Shown one piece after another: positions 37,146 to 45,162 of a stretch of DNA of 64,000 bases. A model generated the notes under the pieces. The model saw only the letters and a program-made list of their open reading frames with translations. It was not told where the DNA came from and did no database searches. How positions within the stretch are numbered: position 1 is the stretch's first letter; every line of letters begins with the position of its first letter. The stretch is from Aliiroseovarius sediminilitoris (lineage in GTDB: Bacteria > Pseudomonadota > Alphaproteobacteria > Rhodobacterales > Rhodobacteraceae), in NCBI RefSeq assembly GCF_900109955.1, contig NZ_FOJB01000001.1, positions 434,001-498,000 on the forward strand, in the 5' to 3' direction. Made by a program: the position numbers and the translations under genes.

Positions 37146-37412
37146 ATGACAAACCCCTTCGAGAACCGTTCGCTTTCCCTGCGTGGGCCTGCAACTGATA
37201 TGGCGCCGGTCACGCCGTCTGATGCCAGAGATCTGATCAACGTCGCTGTCGCGCTGTATGTTGAAACGGGTGGGGCCGTCGCTTTTACGTCGGTGGCCGG
37301 ATATGATCGCGTGGTCATGGTCGGGGATAACGCAATTCTTCCCGTTGGGGTCAGTCGCGTCATGGCCACTGGTACGACGGCCGCTGGTATCCATGCCTTT
37401 GTGCTCGTCTGA
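37146..37412 (+). CDS. ghsA: GTA-type head spike base protein (RcGTA rcc01079 / GhsA family)
   Basis: This 88-residue protein begins MTNPFENRSLSLRGPATD and runs through a beta-rich body (VTPSDARDLINVAVALYVETGG, then RVVMVGDNAILPVGVSRVMATGTTAAGIHAFVLV). I recognise this as the family named after R. capsulatus rcc01079, the base of the head spikes of the gene transfer agent. ATG 37146 is preferred to 37143 because AGGAG at 37135-37139 then has normal spacing. The stop overlaps the next gene by one base. No other GTA structural gene is in the window, as expected because spike genes are distal to the main GTA cluster. Confidence 0.8.
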   Translation: MTNPFENRSLSLRGPATDMAPVTPSDARDLINVAVALYVETGGAVAFTSVAGYDRVVMVGDNAILPVGVSRVMATGTTAAGIHAFVLV

Positions 37413-38224
37413 TGATGGGGTTGGGATATGATATTCCGGCGCTTGCGTTACGTCGAAGACCATCGACCACGCCCGCGCCGTTTTCGCCGGAGTCGCTGTC
37501 TCCGTCTGTATTCTTTGATCCGTCGCAGATGTCTTCCTTGTTTCAGGATATTGCTGGCACCATGGCTGTTTCGGCAGACAATCAACCGGTCGGGCTTTGG
37601 CAGGATTTGTCAGCGAATGGTCAGAATCTTGGCCAAGAGGTCAGCGCCGCCCGCCCGACATATCGGACCGATGGCAGCTTCCACTGGGTCGAGGCTGATG
37701 GGGTGGATGACGGGTTGAAGACGGCGCCTGTTTTCGATGTTCGGAACCCCGTCACGATGGTGTTGGGGTATCAGATGCTGTCAACCTCGGGCACCGCGCG
37801 CGTGAACATTGCCGAGATCAGCCAGACCAGCACAAACGGCATGTCGGTTGGGGTGCGACCAAACATTGATCGGTTGCAGTATTACAGCCGCATGTCGCAA
37901 CAGGGCGTGCCCGCCAGCAATGTGGCATCCCCGACCGTTTGGGGAAACCACGAGAAACATGTGGTCACACTACAAGCCACGTCAGGCCATGTGACTGTGC
38001 GGTTGGATGGCGTGCCGGTCATTGATACGGCGCAGAACCTTGCACAGCAGTCGATTTCGGCGCAACCGCTTCGCATTGGACTTGGTCTGGTGACGGCAAG
38101 CATTCCGGGAGCGTTTCGGCTGTTCGGTTTACAGGTCTGGACGTCAAGCGCCACGCAACCCAATGCGACACAGATTGACGAATTGGAAGCGTGGCTCGCC
38201 GCCAAGATGGGAGTATCTCTATGA
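37412..38224 (+). CDS. Probable GTA head-spike/fibre protein (GhsB position, lectin-like)
   Basis: This 270-residue protein, coupled to the spike base (one-base overlap), starts MMGLGYDIPALALRRR, an N-terminal segment that probably joins the base. The remainder looks like a concanavalin/LamG-type beta-sandwich: VFFDPSQMSSL, then LWQDLSANGQNLGQ, VEADGVDDGLKTAPVFDV, and a C-terminal half with VTLQATSGHVTVRLDGVPV and RLFGLQVWTSSATQ. Such folds in phage and GTA tails or spikes bind glycans. In R. capsulatus the second spike gene (ghsB, rcc01080) follows ghsA; the assignment here is by position and fold impression, not by sequence identity. Confidence 0.6.
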   Translation: MMGLGYDIPALALRRRPSTTPAPFSPESLSPSVFFDPSQMSSLFQDIAGTMAVSADNQPVGLWQDLSANGQNLGQEVSAARPTYRTDGSFHWVEADGVDDGLKTAPVFDVRNPVTMVLGYQMLSTSGTARVNIAEISQTSTNGMSVGVRPNIDRLQYYSRMSQQGVPASNVASPTVWGNHEKHVVTLQATSGHVTVRLDGVPVIDTAQNLAQQSISAQPLRIGLGLVTASIPGAFRLFGLQVWTSSATQPNATQIDELEAWLAAKMGVSL

Positions 38225-38613
38225 CCATTCGTATTACCATTGCCTGTCCAGAGGGCATGATGTCCGAAGCCAATCAGTTTGCGCTCTGCGTTGGGAACTC
38301 GCCCGCCGATGCACAGACATTCGGTTCGGCGACGTGGGAAGACGGGACGGGGGAGCGTTATGCGCTGGCCTCGCTTTTGGCCGGGGCACAGTTTCCACAG
38401 GTGGCGGGCGCACCGCTTCTCGCACCGGCTTATGCACCGGATGCAGATATTGCCGAGGCAGGGATTGCTCAGGCAGCGCTGCGCATATGGTCGCCCATGT
38501 CACAAGGCAGTTTTCCAGAAATTGGGCCAGATCGTCTTGTCGCAGTCATTGGGCTTGAAGCTGGGCTGGCCATTCCTCTCCTTGGTTTGTCACCCGTTCC
38601 AATCGAGGACTAA
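38221..38613 (+). CDS. Uncharacterised protein coupled to GTA spike genes
   Basis: The 130 residues have no signal peptide or membrane helix (MTIRITIACPEGMMSEANQF; later FGSATWEDGTGERYALASLLAG). ATG 38221 overlaps the previous stop (ATGA), so it is the third gene of the spike unit. I do not recognise a named family, though similar proteins occur beside spike genes in related genomes as far as I recall. It may be an additional spike or capsid decoration subunit or a folding helper. Followed by 140 bases of AT-rich sequence before the capsule locus. Confidence 0.65.
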   Translation: MTIRITIACPEGMMSEANQFALCVGNSPADAQTFGSATWEDGTGERYALASLLAGAQFPQVAGAPLLAPAYAPDADIAEAGIAQAALRIWSPMSQGSFPEIGPDRLVAVIGLEAGLAIPLLGLSPVPIED

Positions 38614-38753
38614 ACTTGGCCTTCTGTCTACTTTGTCTGGGCAGAAAAGCTGCGTAGCCTGCGCGGCCATCAAAATACTTTGCAGTTTAGACAAATCATG
38701 ATAGCAACCTAAAGATGAAAAGAATTTAGGTTAATGCAACCATGAGGTAGTTC
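38614..38753 (+). promoter_or_regulatory. Promoter region of the exopolysaccharide locus (rightward)
   Basis: This AT-rich gap contains a perfect inverted repeat AACCTAAA (38706-38713) / TTTAGGTT (38725-38732) with an 11-base spacer, 22 bases before the sugar-transferase start. There is no T-run, so it is more likely an operator than a terminator. The 11-base string CAACCTAAAGA (38705-38715) recurs exactly at 52153-52163, upstream of the leftward part of the same locus. Confidence 0.5.
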
Positions 38754-39413
38754 ATGCAGCAATACGGCATGACACCGGATCAAACGGTGGATCTGGATCC
38801 GAGGCCTACACGCGCCGCTGCGCTGACGCCGCTTGGTTTTGCAATCGGTAAACGTGTTTTCGATGTCTTTTTCTGCCTGCTGTTAGTGCCAATTCTCGGC
38901 GCAACCAGCTTGCTTTTGCTGCTTCTGAACTATGCCTTCAATCCGGGGCCGTTGCTGTTCATGCAGCCCCGGATGGGGCGCGACTGCACCCCCTTCATAG
39001 CGTATAAATTCCGCACAATGACGCCGTCGACGCAAAGGCGTCGCGCGAATGATCCCCTTGAAAACGAGCGTATCACCAGCCTCGGCGCCGCATTGCGACA
39101 AAGCCGTCTGGATGAGTTGCCCCAGATCATCAATGTCCTGCGAGGCGAGATGAGTCTGATCGGTCCCCGGCCCGATTGCTATGATCATGCCGTCACCTTT
39201 CTGCAAGATGTGCCTGGCTACAAAGAGCGTCACGTGGTTCTGCCGGGGATCAGTGGCTTTGCGCAGACAGAGCTTGGCTATGTCGAAGGCACTGAAGCCA
39301 CGATCAAGAAGGTGGAGGCCGATCTTCACTATATCGCCAATCGTGGTTTCCGGCTGGAAGCGTGGATTTTCTGGCGGACACTCGTGACGGTGATCAGCCG
39401 TTCGGGGCGTTAA
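38754..39413 (+). CDS. Undecaprenyl-phosphate sugar-1-phosphate transferase (initiating glycosyltransferase)
   Basis: This 219-residue PssY/ExoY/WbaP-type bacterial sugar transferase starts repeat-unit synthesis on undecaprenyl phosphate at the inner membrane. It has one N-terminal membrane segment (about 37-60), then the catalytic domain: KFRTM at 85-89, DELPQ at 120-124 and GEMSLIGPRPD at 131-141. It lacks the extra N-terminal helices of the long WbaP class. First gene of the capsule locus, 34 bases before the Wzc-like gene. Confidence 0.93.
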   Translation: MQQYGMTPDQTVDLDPRPTRAAALTPLGFAIGKRVFDVFFCLLLVPILGATSLLLLLLNYAFNPGPLLFMQPRMGRDCTPFIAYKFRTMTPSTQRRRANDPLENERITSLGAALRQSRLDELPQIINVLRGEMSLIGPRPDCYDHAVTFLQDVPGYKERHVVLPGISGFAQTELGYVEGTEATIKKVEADLHYIANRGFRLEAWIFWRTLVTVISRSGR

Positions 39414-39446
39414 TTTCGTGTTTGCATACCGATCAAGGGGCTATGA

Positions 39447-41405
39447 ATGAATATTCGGCAGGAGTTTCCGGACGCCTATGGTTCGACGGCTCGGGATGAC
39501 GCGGAGAGGCCCACAGATCTGGACCTTCTGCGTGTCGGACAGGCGTTGTGGCGGGGCCGTCGGGTGATTGCCCTGCTGGGCATCGTTGGGCTGGTGCTGG
39601 GCGCAGTCTACGGATTTGGAGTTGCGCGCCCCAAATACGCGGCAACGGCTTTACTGGTTATGACGCCGTCGTCCGATCCGGTCATTTCTGGCGATGTCTC
39701 ATCGCAACCCGTGTCGCAAGACCTGTCGGACATGAACACGCAACTTCACATCATTCAGTCGCGTGGCCTGGTGCACAAGCTGGTTGATGAACTGGCCTTG
39801 ACGAGCGATCCGGAATTCAACCCGGCGCTGCGGTCCGGCTGGTCCGTCTTTCCCACGGCTGGTTCTGCGAAATCGGCGGCAGAAGACCCTGAAACCATCG
39901 AACGGGTGATCGGGACTGTGCAGGGCGCGCTGTCGGCCTATGTGCAGAGAAACACACGTATTTTTGCGATCACAGTGCGTTCGGAAGATCGCTTGAAGGC
40001 CGCCAGAATGGCCAACGCGCTTTCGGCCATTTATTTGAAAGATCAAATTGATGCGAAGTTCCAAGCGGCAGATGATGCGGTCGGGTGGCTGTCGGACCGT
40101 GTCGGTGTCTTGCGGCAGGAACTGACGGCGCGCGAAGCGGCCGTTGCGCAACTCAGCACGCGGATGGATTTGACCTCGGTCGAGGGGCTGGCCATCCTGA
40201 ACGCGCGCTTGAAGGACGCGCGCGCGCGGCTGCAGGACGTGCAACAGCGTGCGGATCAAACCGAAGATCGTCGCGACGGTGATCAGCAGAGGTTGGCTCT
40301 TCAGAAATCAGCGTTGGAAAAATCCATTGCCGAGCTTGCGCTGGCGGTTAAGACCCAAAGTGCCGATGCAAACGCGCTGCAACAGTCGGAACGTGAAGTC
40401 CAGGCGACACGTGTACTTTATGAAACCTTATTGGCGCGTTTGAAACAGGCGAGTGCCTTGCGCGGGTTGCAGCAGGCGGACGCGCGGGTTCTGTCTGCGG
40501 CGTCGGCGGGCACATATCAATCCCCGCAAAAGGGGTTGATCATGCTGGCCGGGGCGATGATCGGTATTGTCCTTGCGGGTGCCTATGTCTTGTCGAAGCA
40601 GTTTGTGCATGCTGGGTTTCGCACCTCGGATGAGTTGGAAAAGGCAACCGGGAAACCTGTTTTGGGACAAGTTCCCGTCATTCCCGTTGCGAACCGCAGC
40701 GCGTTGGTGCCGTTTCTGTCGAACCACCCGACAGCCGCAGCGGTTGAAGCCGTCCGAAACCTGCGCACGTCGCTTTTGATGTCAAACATCGACCAACCTC
40801 CGCAGGTTGTGCTGGTCGCTTCGGCTGTGCCGGGCGAGGGTAAGACAACGCATGCGGTGGCCCTGACACAAAACCTTGCCGGTTTGGGCAAGCGTGTGCT
40901 GTTGATCGAAGGGGACATCCGCCGCCGCACTTTGGAGCAATATGTGCCCGGCCCGTCGGAGCTTGGGATCATGTCGGTGCTGGCCGGTGATCTTTTGTTG
41001 TCAGATGCAGTGCAACACGTACCGGGGCTGGGTGCGGATGTTTTGTTCGGTGAAAGAACACGGTCGAGCGCCGCAGATCTGTTCGCGTCGCGCCGATTTG
41101 AAATCCTGATGCGGGACGCGCGGGCGGCTTATGACATGATCGTCATTGACAGCCCTCCGGTGTTGGTGGTTCCAGACGCGCGTGTGATTGCCCGCCAAGC
41201 GGATGCGGTTCTTTTCACCGTGGGGTGGAACAAGACGACCCGTCGGCAGGTTGCCGAAGGTTTGCGGCAGTTTGAGAGGGTGAATCGCGAAGTCACGGGT
41301 TTGGTGCTGTCTCAGGTCAAACCCGACGACATGGTGCGCTATGGGTATGCGGCAACCAATCCCGCATATACGACTTATGGCGAAGAGTATTACGGCCCGA
41401 CTTAA
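39447..41405 (+). CDS. Polysaccharide co-polymerase / tyrosine autokinase (Wzc/ExoP type)
   Basis: The 652 residues contain a Wzz-like N-terminal domain with helix 1 (VIALLGIVGLVLGAVYGFGVA, about 38-58), a periplasmic coiled-coil part (about 190-350), helix 2 (GLIMLAGAMIGIVLAGAYVLSKQ) and a cytoplasmic BY-kinase with Walker A PGEGKTT, Walker A' LLIEGD and Walker B MIVIDSPP. Six tyrosines in the last 22 residues are the expected autophosphorylation cluster. It controls chain length and export with the Wza-like protein. The two convergent genes share the palindrome TTAA (41402-41405) as their stop codons. Confidence 0.93.
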   Translation: MNIRQEFPDAYGSTARDDAERPTDLDLLRVGQALWRGRRVIALLGIVGLVLGAVYGFGVARPKYAATALLVMTPSSDPVISGDVSSQPVSQDLSDMNTQLHIIQSRGLVHKLVDELALTSDPEFNPALRSGWSVFPTAGSAKSAAEDPETIERVIGTVQGALSAYVQRNTRIFAITVRSEDRLKAARMANALSAIYLKDQIDAKFQAADDAVGWLSDRVGVLRQELTAREAAVAQLSTRMDLTSVEGLAILNARLKDARARLQDVQQRADQTEDRRDGDQQRLALQKSALEKSIAELALAVKTQSADANALQQSEREVQATRVLYETLLARLKQASALRGLQQADARVLSAASAGTYQSPQKGLIMLAGAMIGIVLAGAYVLSKQFVHAGFRTSDELEKATGKPVLGQVPVIPVANRSALVPFLSNHPTAAAVEAVRNLRTSLLMSNIDQPPQVVLVASAVPGEGKTTHAVALTQNLAGLGKRVLLIEGDIRRRTLEQYVPGPSELGIMSVLAGDLLLSDAVQHVPGLGADVLFGERTRSSAADLFASRRFEILMRDARAAYDMIVIDSPPVLVVPDARVIARQADAVLFTVGWNKTTRRQVAEGLRQFERVNREVTGLVLSQVKPDDMVRYGYAATNPAYTTYGEEYYGPT

Positions 41406-42769
41406 GGCACGCTGCTGTCGCCGTTGACGGATTTGTTGATCAGGATCGGGAAGGCTTGTTCGAAGGCGCGTGACCATTTGGTGATCGGCTGTTCTTCGAT
41501 AAAGACGATATCGTTTGGACGCATCTGCATCCGCGTGGCCAGCGTGATGTTGACCACATTCGTGGCATCCAGATGCCAAGCCGTGACCTTGGTATCATCA
41601 GTTCCCGTTCCTGGACGGATCACATAAATCTGCGCCGGATCGCCGGTTCTGGTGTCAAACCCGCCCTCATCATACAGCACATCAGCCAAACTGGCTTGCC
41701 GCCCATAAGGCAGGGCGACCCGGCCTTGCTGGGCTACTTCGCCTGCCAGATAGACATAGTCGCGCGTTTCGGCGTCAAGTTCGCGGCGGGTCGAGAAGTT
41801 GGCGCGTCGTTCGTCCAGTGCGTCGCGTTGCACCGACATTTCGGCCTTCAACTCGGTCAAAGCCTGGAGGCGCGCGCCGCGTTTCAGGCCAATCGCCGTG
41901 ATCTGCGCCTCGTAAAAGGCCAGCGCCCGGTCGAGGTTATAGCTTTCATCCACATAGATCGCATCGCCCGGCAAAAGCGTCAGGTTGCGCGCCTCGGCAT
42001 TGGACGGAACGGCTGAGGCGGGCATTTGATAAAGTGTTCCATCGCGGTAAAGACGTATCGCCGTTGCTTCCTTGTCAACTGCAATGACCCCACCTGCCTG
42101 TGCCAGCGCATCGCCAAGCCGCAAGGGTTTCAACGTCAGGGGCACCAAGCCTGCGCGGGCAACCTTTCCACCAACGGCCACATGTTGCGAGTTGAATTCG
42201 GCGATCTCAAGGCTGAAGGCGGGGTCGATGTTCTTGGCCACAAGGGCTTGGAAAACGGCGTCTTCGGCGTCTTCCAGCGTGTTTCCTGCAACCTTGATCT
42301 GCCCAATGTCGGGCAGCGCGATCATCCCGTTGTCGCGCACGGTAAAGCCTTTTCGCTGGGTTTGTGCGCTGAGAAGCCCGCCCAGTTCCTCAATCGTGCT
42401 GGTGGTACTTTTGGTCACGAGCATCACAACGTCGCCAATGCCAATCCTGTAGCGTTGCGGAGCGATCTGGTCCGGCAGTTTGGTGGCTATGCTTTCGCGC
42501 GATTGTGTGGGGCCGTCCGGAATGTCAGGCAGGGTTGCCGCGCCACGCAGGCTTGCGCCACCGGCTTCCGCGTAAAACGCGTCCGGCAGGCTTAGGGGAA
42601 CATAGGGTGCGCTGTTGGCCTGCTTTACCGAACTTGCGGTGATGGGCATTACCTTCACGTCCAGCCCGGCGGCCTGTGTTTGCACGGTAGGGCTGTTATA
42701 GGTCACACCGCAGCCGACCAAGACAAGGCTGGTGCCAAGAAAAAGAGCGCGCAATCCGCTGTGATGCAT
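41402..42769 (-). CDS. Outer-membrane polysaccharide export lipoprotein (Wza/KpsD type)
   Basis: This 455-residue protein has a lipoprotein signal (FLGTSLVLVGC, lipid-modified C20). A Poly_export domain follows (RYRIGIGDVVMLVTKS near 103-118 and VRDNGMIALPDIGQIKVAGNTLEDAEDAVFQAL), then two SLBB-like domains (VAVGGKVARAGLVPLTLKPLRLGDALAQAGG and VYLAGEVAQQGRVALPYG). It forms the outer-membrane channel. The start has GGAGG seven bases upstream. It lies at the end of the leftward capsule genes, after a 105-base gap containing a long hairpin. Confidence 0.93.
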   Translation of the reverse strand: MHHSGLRALFLGTSLVLVGCGVTYNSPTVQTQAAGLDVKVMPITASSVKQANSAPYVPLSLPDAFYAEAGGASLRGAATLPDIPDGPTQSRESIATKLPDQIAPQRYRIGIGDVVMLVTKSTTSTIEELGGLLSAQTQRKGFTVRDNGMIALPDIGQIKVAGNTLEDAEDAVFQALVAKNIDPAFSLEIAEFNSQHVAVGGKVARAGLVPLTLKPLRLGDALAQAGGVIAVDKEATAIRLYRDGTLYQMPASAVPSNAEARNLTLLPGDAIYVDESYNLDRALAFYEAQITAIGLKRGARLQALTELKAEMSVQRDALDERRANFSTRRELDAETRDYVYLAGEVAQQGRVALPYGRQASLADVLYDEGGFDTRTGDPAQIYVIRPGTGTDDTKVTAWHLDATNVVNITLATRMQMRPNDIVFIEEQPITKWSRAFEQAFPILINKSVNGDSSVP

Positions 42770-42785
42770 ATTGTCCTCCGTCCGT

Positions 42786-42824
42786 CCAACCCTACCGCCT
42801 ATCGGTTTTCGGCGTAAGGGTTGG
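42786..42824 (-). promoter_or_regulatory. Long hairpin in the 5' leader of the export lipoprotein gene
   Basis: CCAACCCT and AGGGTTGG form the outer eight pairs and CGCC/GGCG four inner pairs, separated by a two-base mismatch, around an 11-base loop (TATCGGTTTTC). The hairpin ends 17 bases before the ATG, just upstream of the GGAGG ribosome site. There is no T-run on the minus strand. An AT-rich stretch (42830-42874) between it and the preceding stop could hold a promoter for this gene alone. Confidence 0.55.
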
Positions 42825-42874
42825 CATGTTGGGTTAACTCATATCAAAATTGCAAACTGAGAAAATAAAAATAC

Positions 42875-44083
42875 CTAGGGTTGTTGGATGTGAAGATGCT
42901 TCGGGTCGCGTGTGTTGCTGAATTGCGGCGTGTTATGGGGGCTGGGGCGAAGTCGCGCGTCCGCCGTGGTAGCCTGGCCGGGCACGAGGTCGGAAATCGC
43001 GGACAAGTAGCTGTCGACCACGATCGCCTGGTCATATTCCCGCAACATCTTGTCGCGCCCGGCACCGCCCATCATGACACGGGTATTGGTGGGCATGTCT
43101 GCAAACGCCACCAGTCTTTGGCGCAGGCTTTCGATATCGCGTGGCACACACAGCATGCCGGTGATCCCGTCATCCACCACATGTCGGCAGCCCGGCACAT
43201 CGGTGGCAATCAGGGGCCGGGCCATGCTGGCGGCTTCCAGCAGCGTGCGCGGTGCGCCTTCGCGGTAGGATGGCAGGACCACACTGTCGGCCAGCGCGAT
43301 AAAGGGGCGCACGTCGTCATGTTCGCCCAGATGTTCGATGACACCTGCCTGGACCCAACGCGAAAGATCGTTTGCGCCCAGTGCCGATCGGTTCGCTGCA
43401 CCCACCTGGCCAAGAATCTGGAACCGAACATCATTGCGGACAGTCCTGATCTGGCGCGCGGCCTCGACATATTCCAGCACGCCCTTGTCGCGCAGAAGAC
43501 GCGAGATCATCAGGAACACCGTGCCTTTTCTGGCAGGTAAAGGCATTGGGGAAAAGTGCTTCAAGTCTACACCGGAGCCGGGCACAAGACGCGCCTGACC
43601 AGGTGCGATCAGTCGCCGTTGGACAAACAGGTCACGGTCATCCGGGTTTTGAAAGAACAGGATTGGCAGCCCCCGGAAGGCAAAACGATACAGCGTCTCG
43701 ACCACCATTCTGAGCGCGCCACCTGACAGGAAACCGGTCCCCAAGCCAGAAACATTAGGCAGAAACGGGATCGCCATCCGTTTCGCCGCCACCGCGCCGA
43801 AGATGTTGTTCTTTACTGTGTAACCGAGGATGACGTCAGGTCTGAGCGTAGCAAAGTGTGAGGCAAATCGGTTGACCAACCTGGCGTCTTGCCGGGGCGA
43901 CAATCCTTGCACATCCATGTGCAGCTCGACCACCCGACACCCCATGGCACGCAGGGCTGGTGCTGCGTCGTCCAGCGGTGCCAGAATGGTGACGTGATGA
44001 CCTTTGCTCAGCAAAGCCTCGATCACCGGGCGGCGGAAATTCAGGGCGTTCCACGCGGCGTTGACGGTCAGAAGTACTCTCAT
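42875..44083 (-). CDS. Glycosyltransferase, GT4-like
   Basis: The 402 residues form two Rossmann-like domains: the N-terminal acceptor domain starts MRVLLTVNAAWNALNFRRPVIEALLSKGHHVTILAPLDD, and the C-terminal donor domain has VFLMISRLLRDKGVLEYVEAA and the ExxxxxxE-like block LPSYREGAPRTLLEAASMARPLIATDVPGC. It adds a sugar from a nucleotide donor to the lipid-linked repeat in the cytoplasm. The start overlaps the stop of the polymerase-like gene by 4 bases. Confidence 0.9.
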   Translation of the reverse strand: MRVLLTVNAAWNALNFRRPVIEALLSKGHHVTILAPLDDAAPALRAMGCRVVELHMDVQGLSPRQDARLVNRFASHFATLRPDVILGYTVKNNIFGAVAAKRMAIPFLPNVSGLGTGFLSGGALRMVVETLYRFAFRGLPILFFQNPDDRDLFVQRRLIAPGQARLVPGSGVDLKHFSPMPLPARKGTVFLMISRLLRDKGVLEYVEAARQIRTVRNDVRFQILGQVGAANRSALGANDLSRWVQAGVIEHLGEHDDVRPFIALADSVVLPSYREGAPRTLLEAASMARPLIATDVPGCRHVVDDGITGMLCVPRDIESLRQRLVAFADMPTNTRVMMGGAGRDKMLREYDQAIVVDSYLSAISDLVPGQATTADARLRPSPHNTPQFSNTRDPKHLHIQQP

Positions 44084-45162
44084 GGAAAACCTCGGTTCGG
44101 CAATTGATAAATGCCGGGCATTGAAAACAGCCAGCTGTCATAGGGCAGGTAGCAATAGTGGAAATGGGCGGAATAGATGGTCCAAACCGACAGCATCCCC
44201 AACAGCACGACATAAGGCGCGACGGACAGGATTGTGCCTGTTGGGCCAAGGCGCAGTGACGGGATGCGCGCCAGTATCATGGCCTGTAGGGGGATCAGGA
44301 AATAACCGATGCGGTCCGCAATCACACTGGACAGGCCGATCAGCGGTACGGTCGCCAGCATCATCAGCGCACCCAGCACCATGATCCTGTGATCCCCCGG
44401 AAAGCGCGCGCGCCAAGCCGGGCGCAGCACGAGGAAAAACAACCCCCCAGTCAGCGCCAGCAGCGCGGCACGATACAGCGCGCCAGAGGCGTCCACCCCC
44501 GTGTTGACATAACGCGACAACGCAAGCTGCGCGCCATCGCCGGTTGCCAGAAGATAAACACCCGGCCCCGCCAGCACCAAGGCTGCAAGCAACCGCGCCC
44601 TGACCCGATCGCGCCCAGCCAGAGGAGCCAACAGCACGAACACGCCCGCGCTGGAGTGAAAGCCGGTGGCAATCAGCGTGTGGAGGGTGAACCGCGCCGT
44701 GCGCCCATTGCTGAACGCGGCAAAAGCTGCGCACATCACCCCGATAGACGCCGCCTGCCGAATGCCGGACATCGGCATGTTGAGGATCAGCACCGGGTAG
44801 AGAAGGATCAGAAAACCCAACCGGTCAGGTTGTCGACGCGCCAATGCATGCACGCCCGCAAAGAAGATCAGCGCCGCGGCCACATTCAGCCACGGATAAC
44901 CCAGACCCAGCCTACCGATCAGTTGGACCAGCGCCCACCACAACGGCTCGCGCTGGGCCAGGGCATCGGCGAAACCAAGGTCCAGTTGAATCAGGAAGTG
45001 ACGGTAGTAGCCATTCCAGTCGCAGCCGACCTCGAGCCGGAACGCAACGAACAGGAACAGGGCGGCAAGCACGACGGGATAGATCTGGTCGCGCAAGCGG
45101 GAATGGTGTGCCAGCACGAGGCGCAGCAGGATCAGCGCAAGGAACAGGACGACATAGATCAC
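44080..45162 (-). CDS. EpsG/Wzy-like polysaccharide polymerase
   Basis: From GTG 45162 this is a 360-residue polytopic membrane protein with about ten helices. FRLEVGCDWNGYYRHF near residues 46-61 matches the EpsG family pattern (FR-x2-VG-x-DW-x2-Y), and later segments (LNMPMSGIRQAASIGVMCAAFAAFSNG) match the RQ-containing loop of that family. GTG overlaps the TGA of the upstream gene (GTGA); the longer opening to 45237 would extend out of the membrane domain into sequence coding the neighbour. It probably joins repeat units in the periplasm. Confidence 0.85.
   Translation of the reverse strand: MIYVVLFLALILLRLVLAHHSRLRDQIYPVVLAALFLFVAFRLEVGCDWNGYYRHFLIQLDLGFADALAQREPLWWALVQLIGRLGLGYPWLNVAAALIFFAGVHALARRQPDRLGFLILLYPVLILNMPMSGIRQAASIGVMCAAFAAFSNGRTARFTLHTLIATGFHSSAGVFVLLAPLAGRDRVRARLLAALVLAGPGVYLLATGDGAQLALSRYVNTGVDASGALYRAALLALTGGLFFLVLRPAWRARFPGDHRIMVLGALMMLATVPLIGLSSVIADRIGYFLIPLQAMILARIPSLRLGPTGTILSVAPYVVLLGMLSVWTIYSAHFHYCYLPYDSWLFSMPGIYQLPNRGFP

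Noticed and set aside
37146-38613. Prophage remnant
   Set aside because: No integrase, terminase, portal, capsid or lysis gene is nearby; the sequence fits the distal spike locus of a gene transfer agent better.
38706-38732. Inverted repeat read as a terminator for the spike operon
   Set aside because: The stem is AT-rich, there is no T-run, and it lies 22 bases before the next start codon; an operator is more likely.
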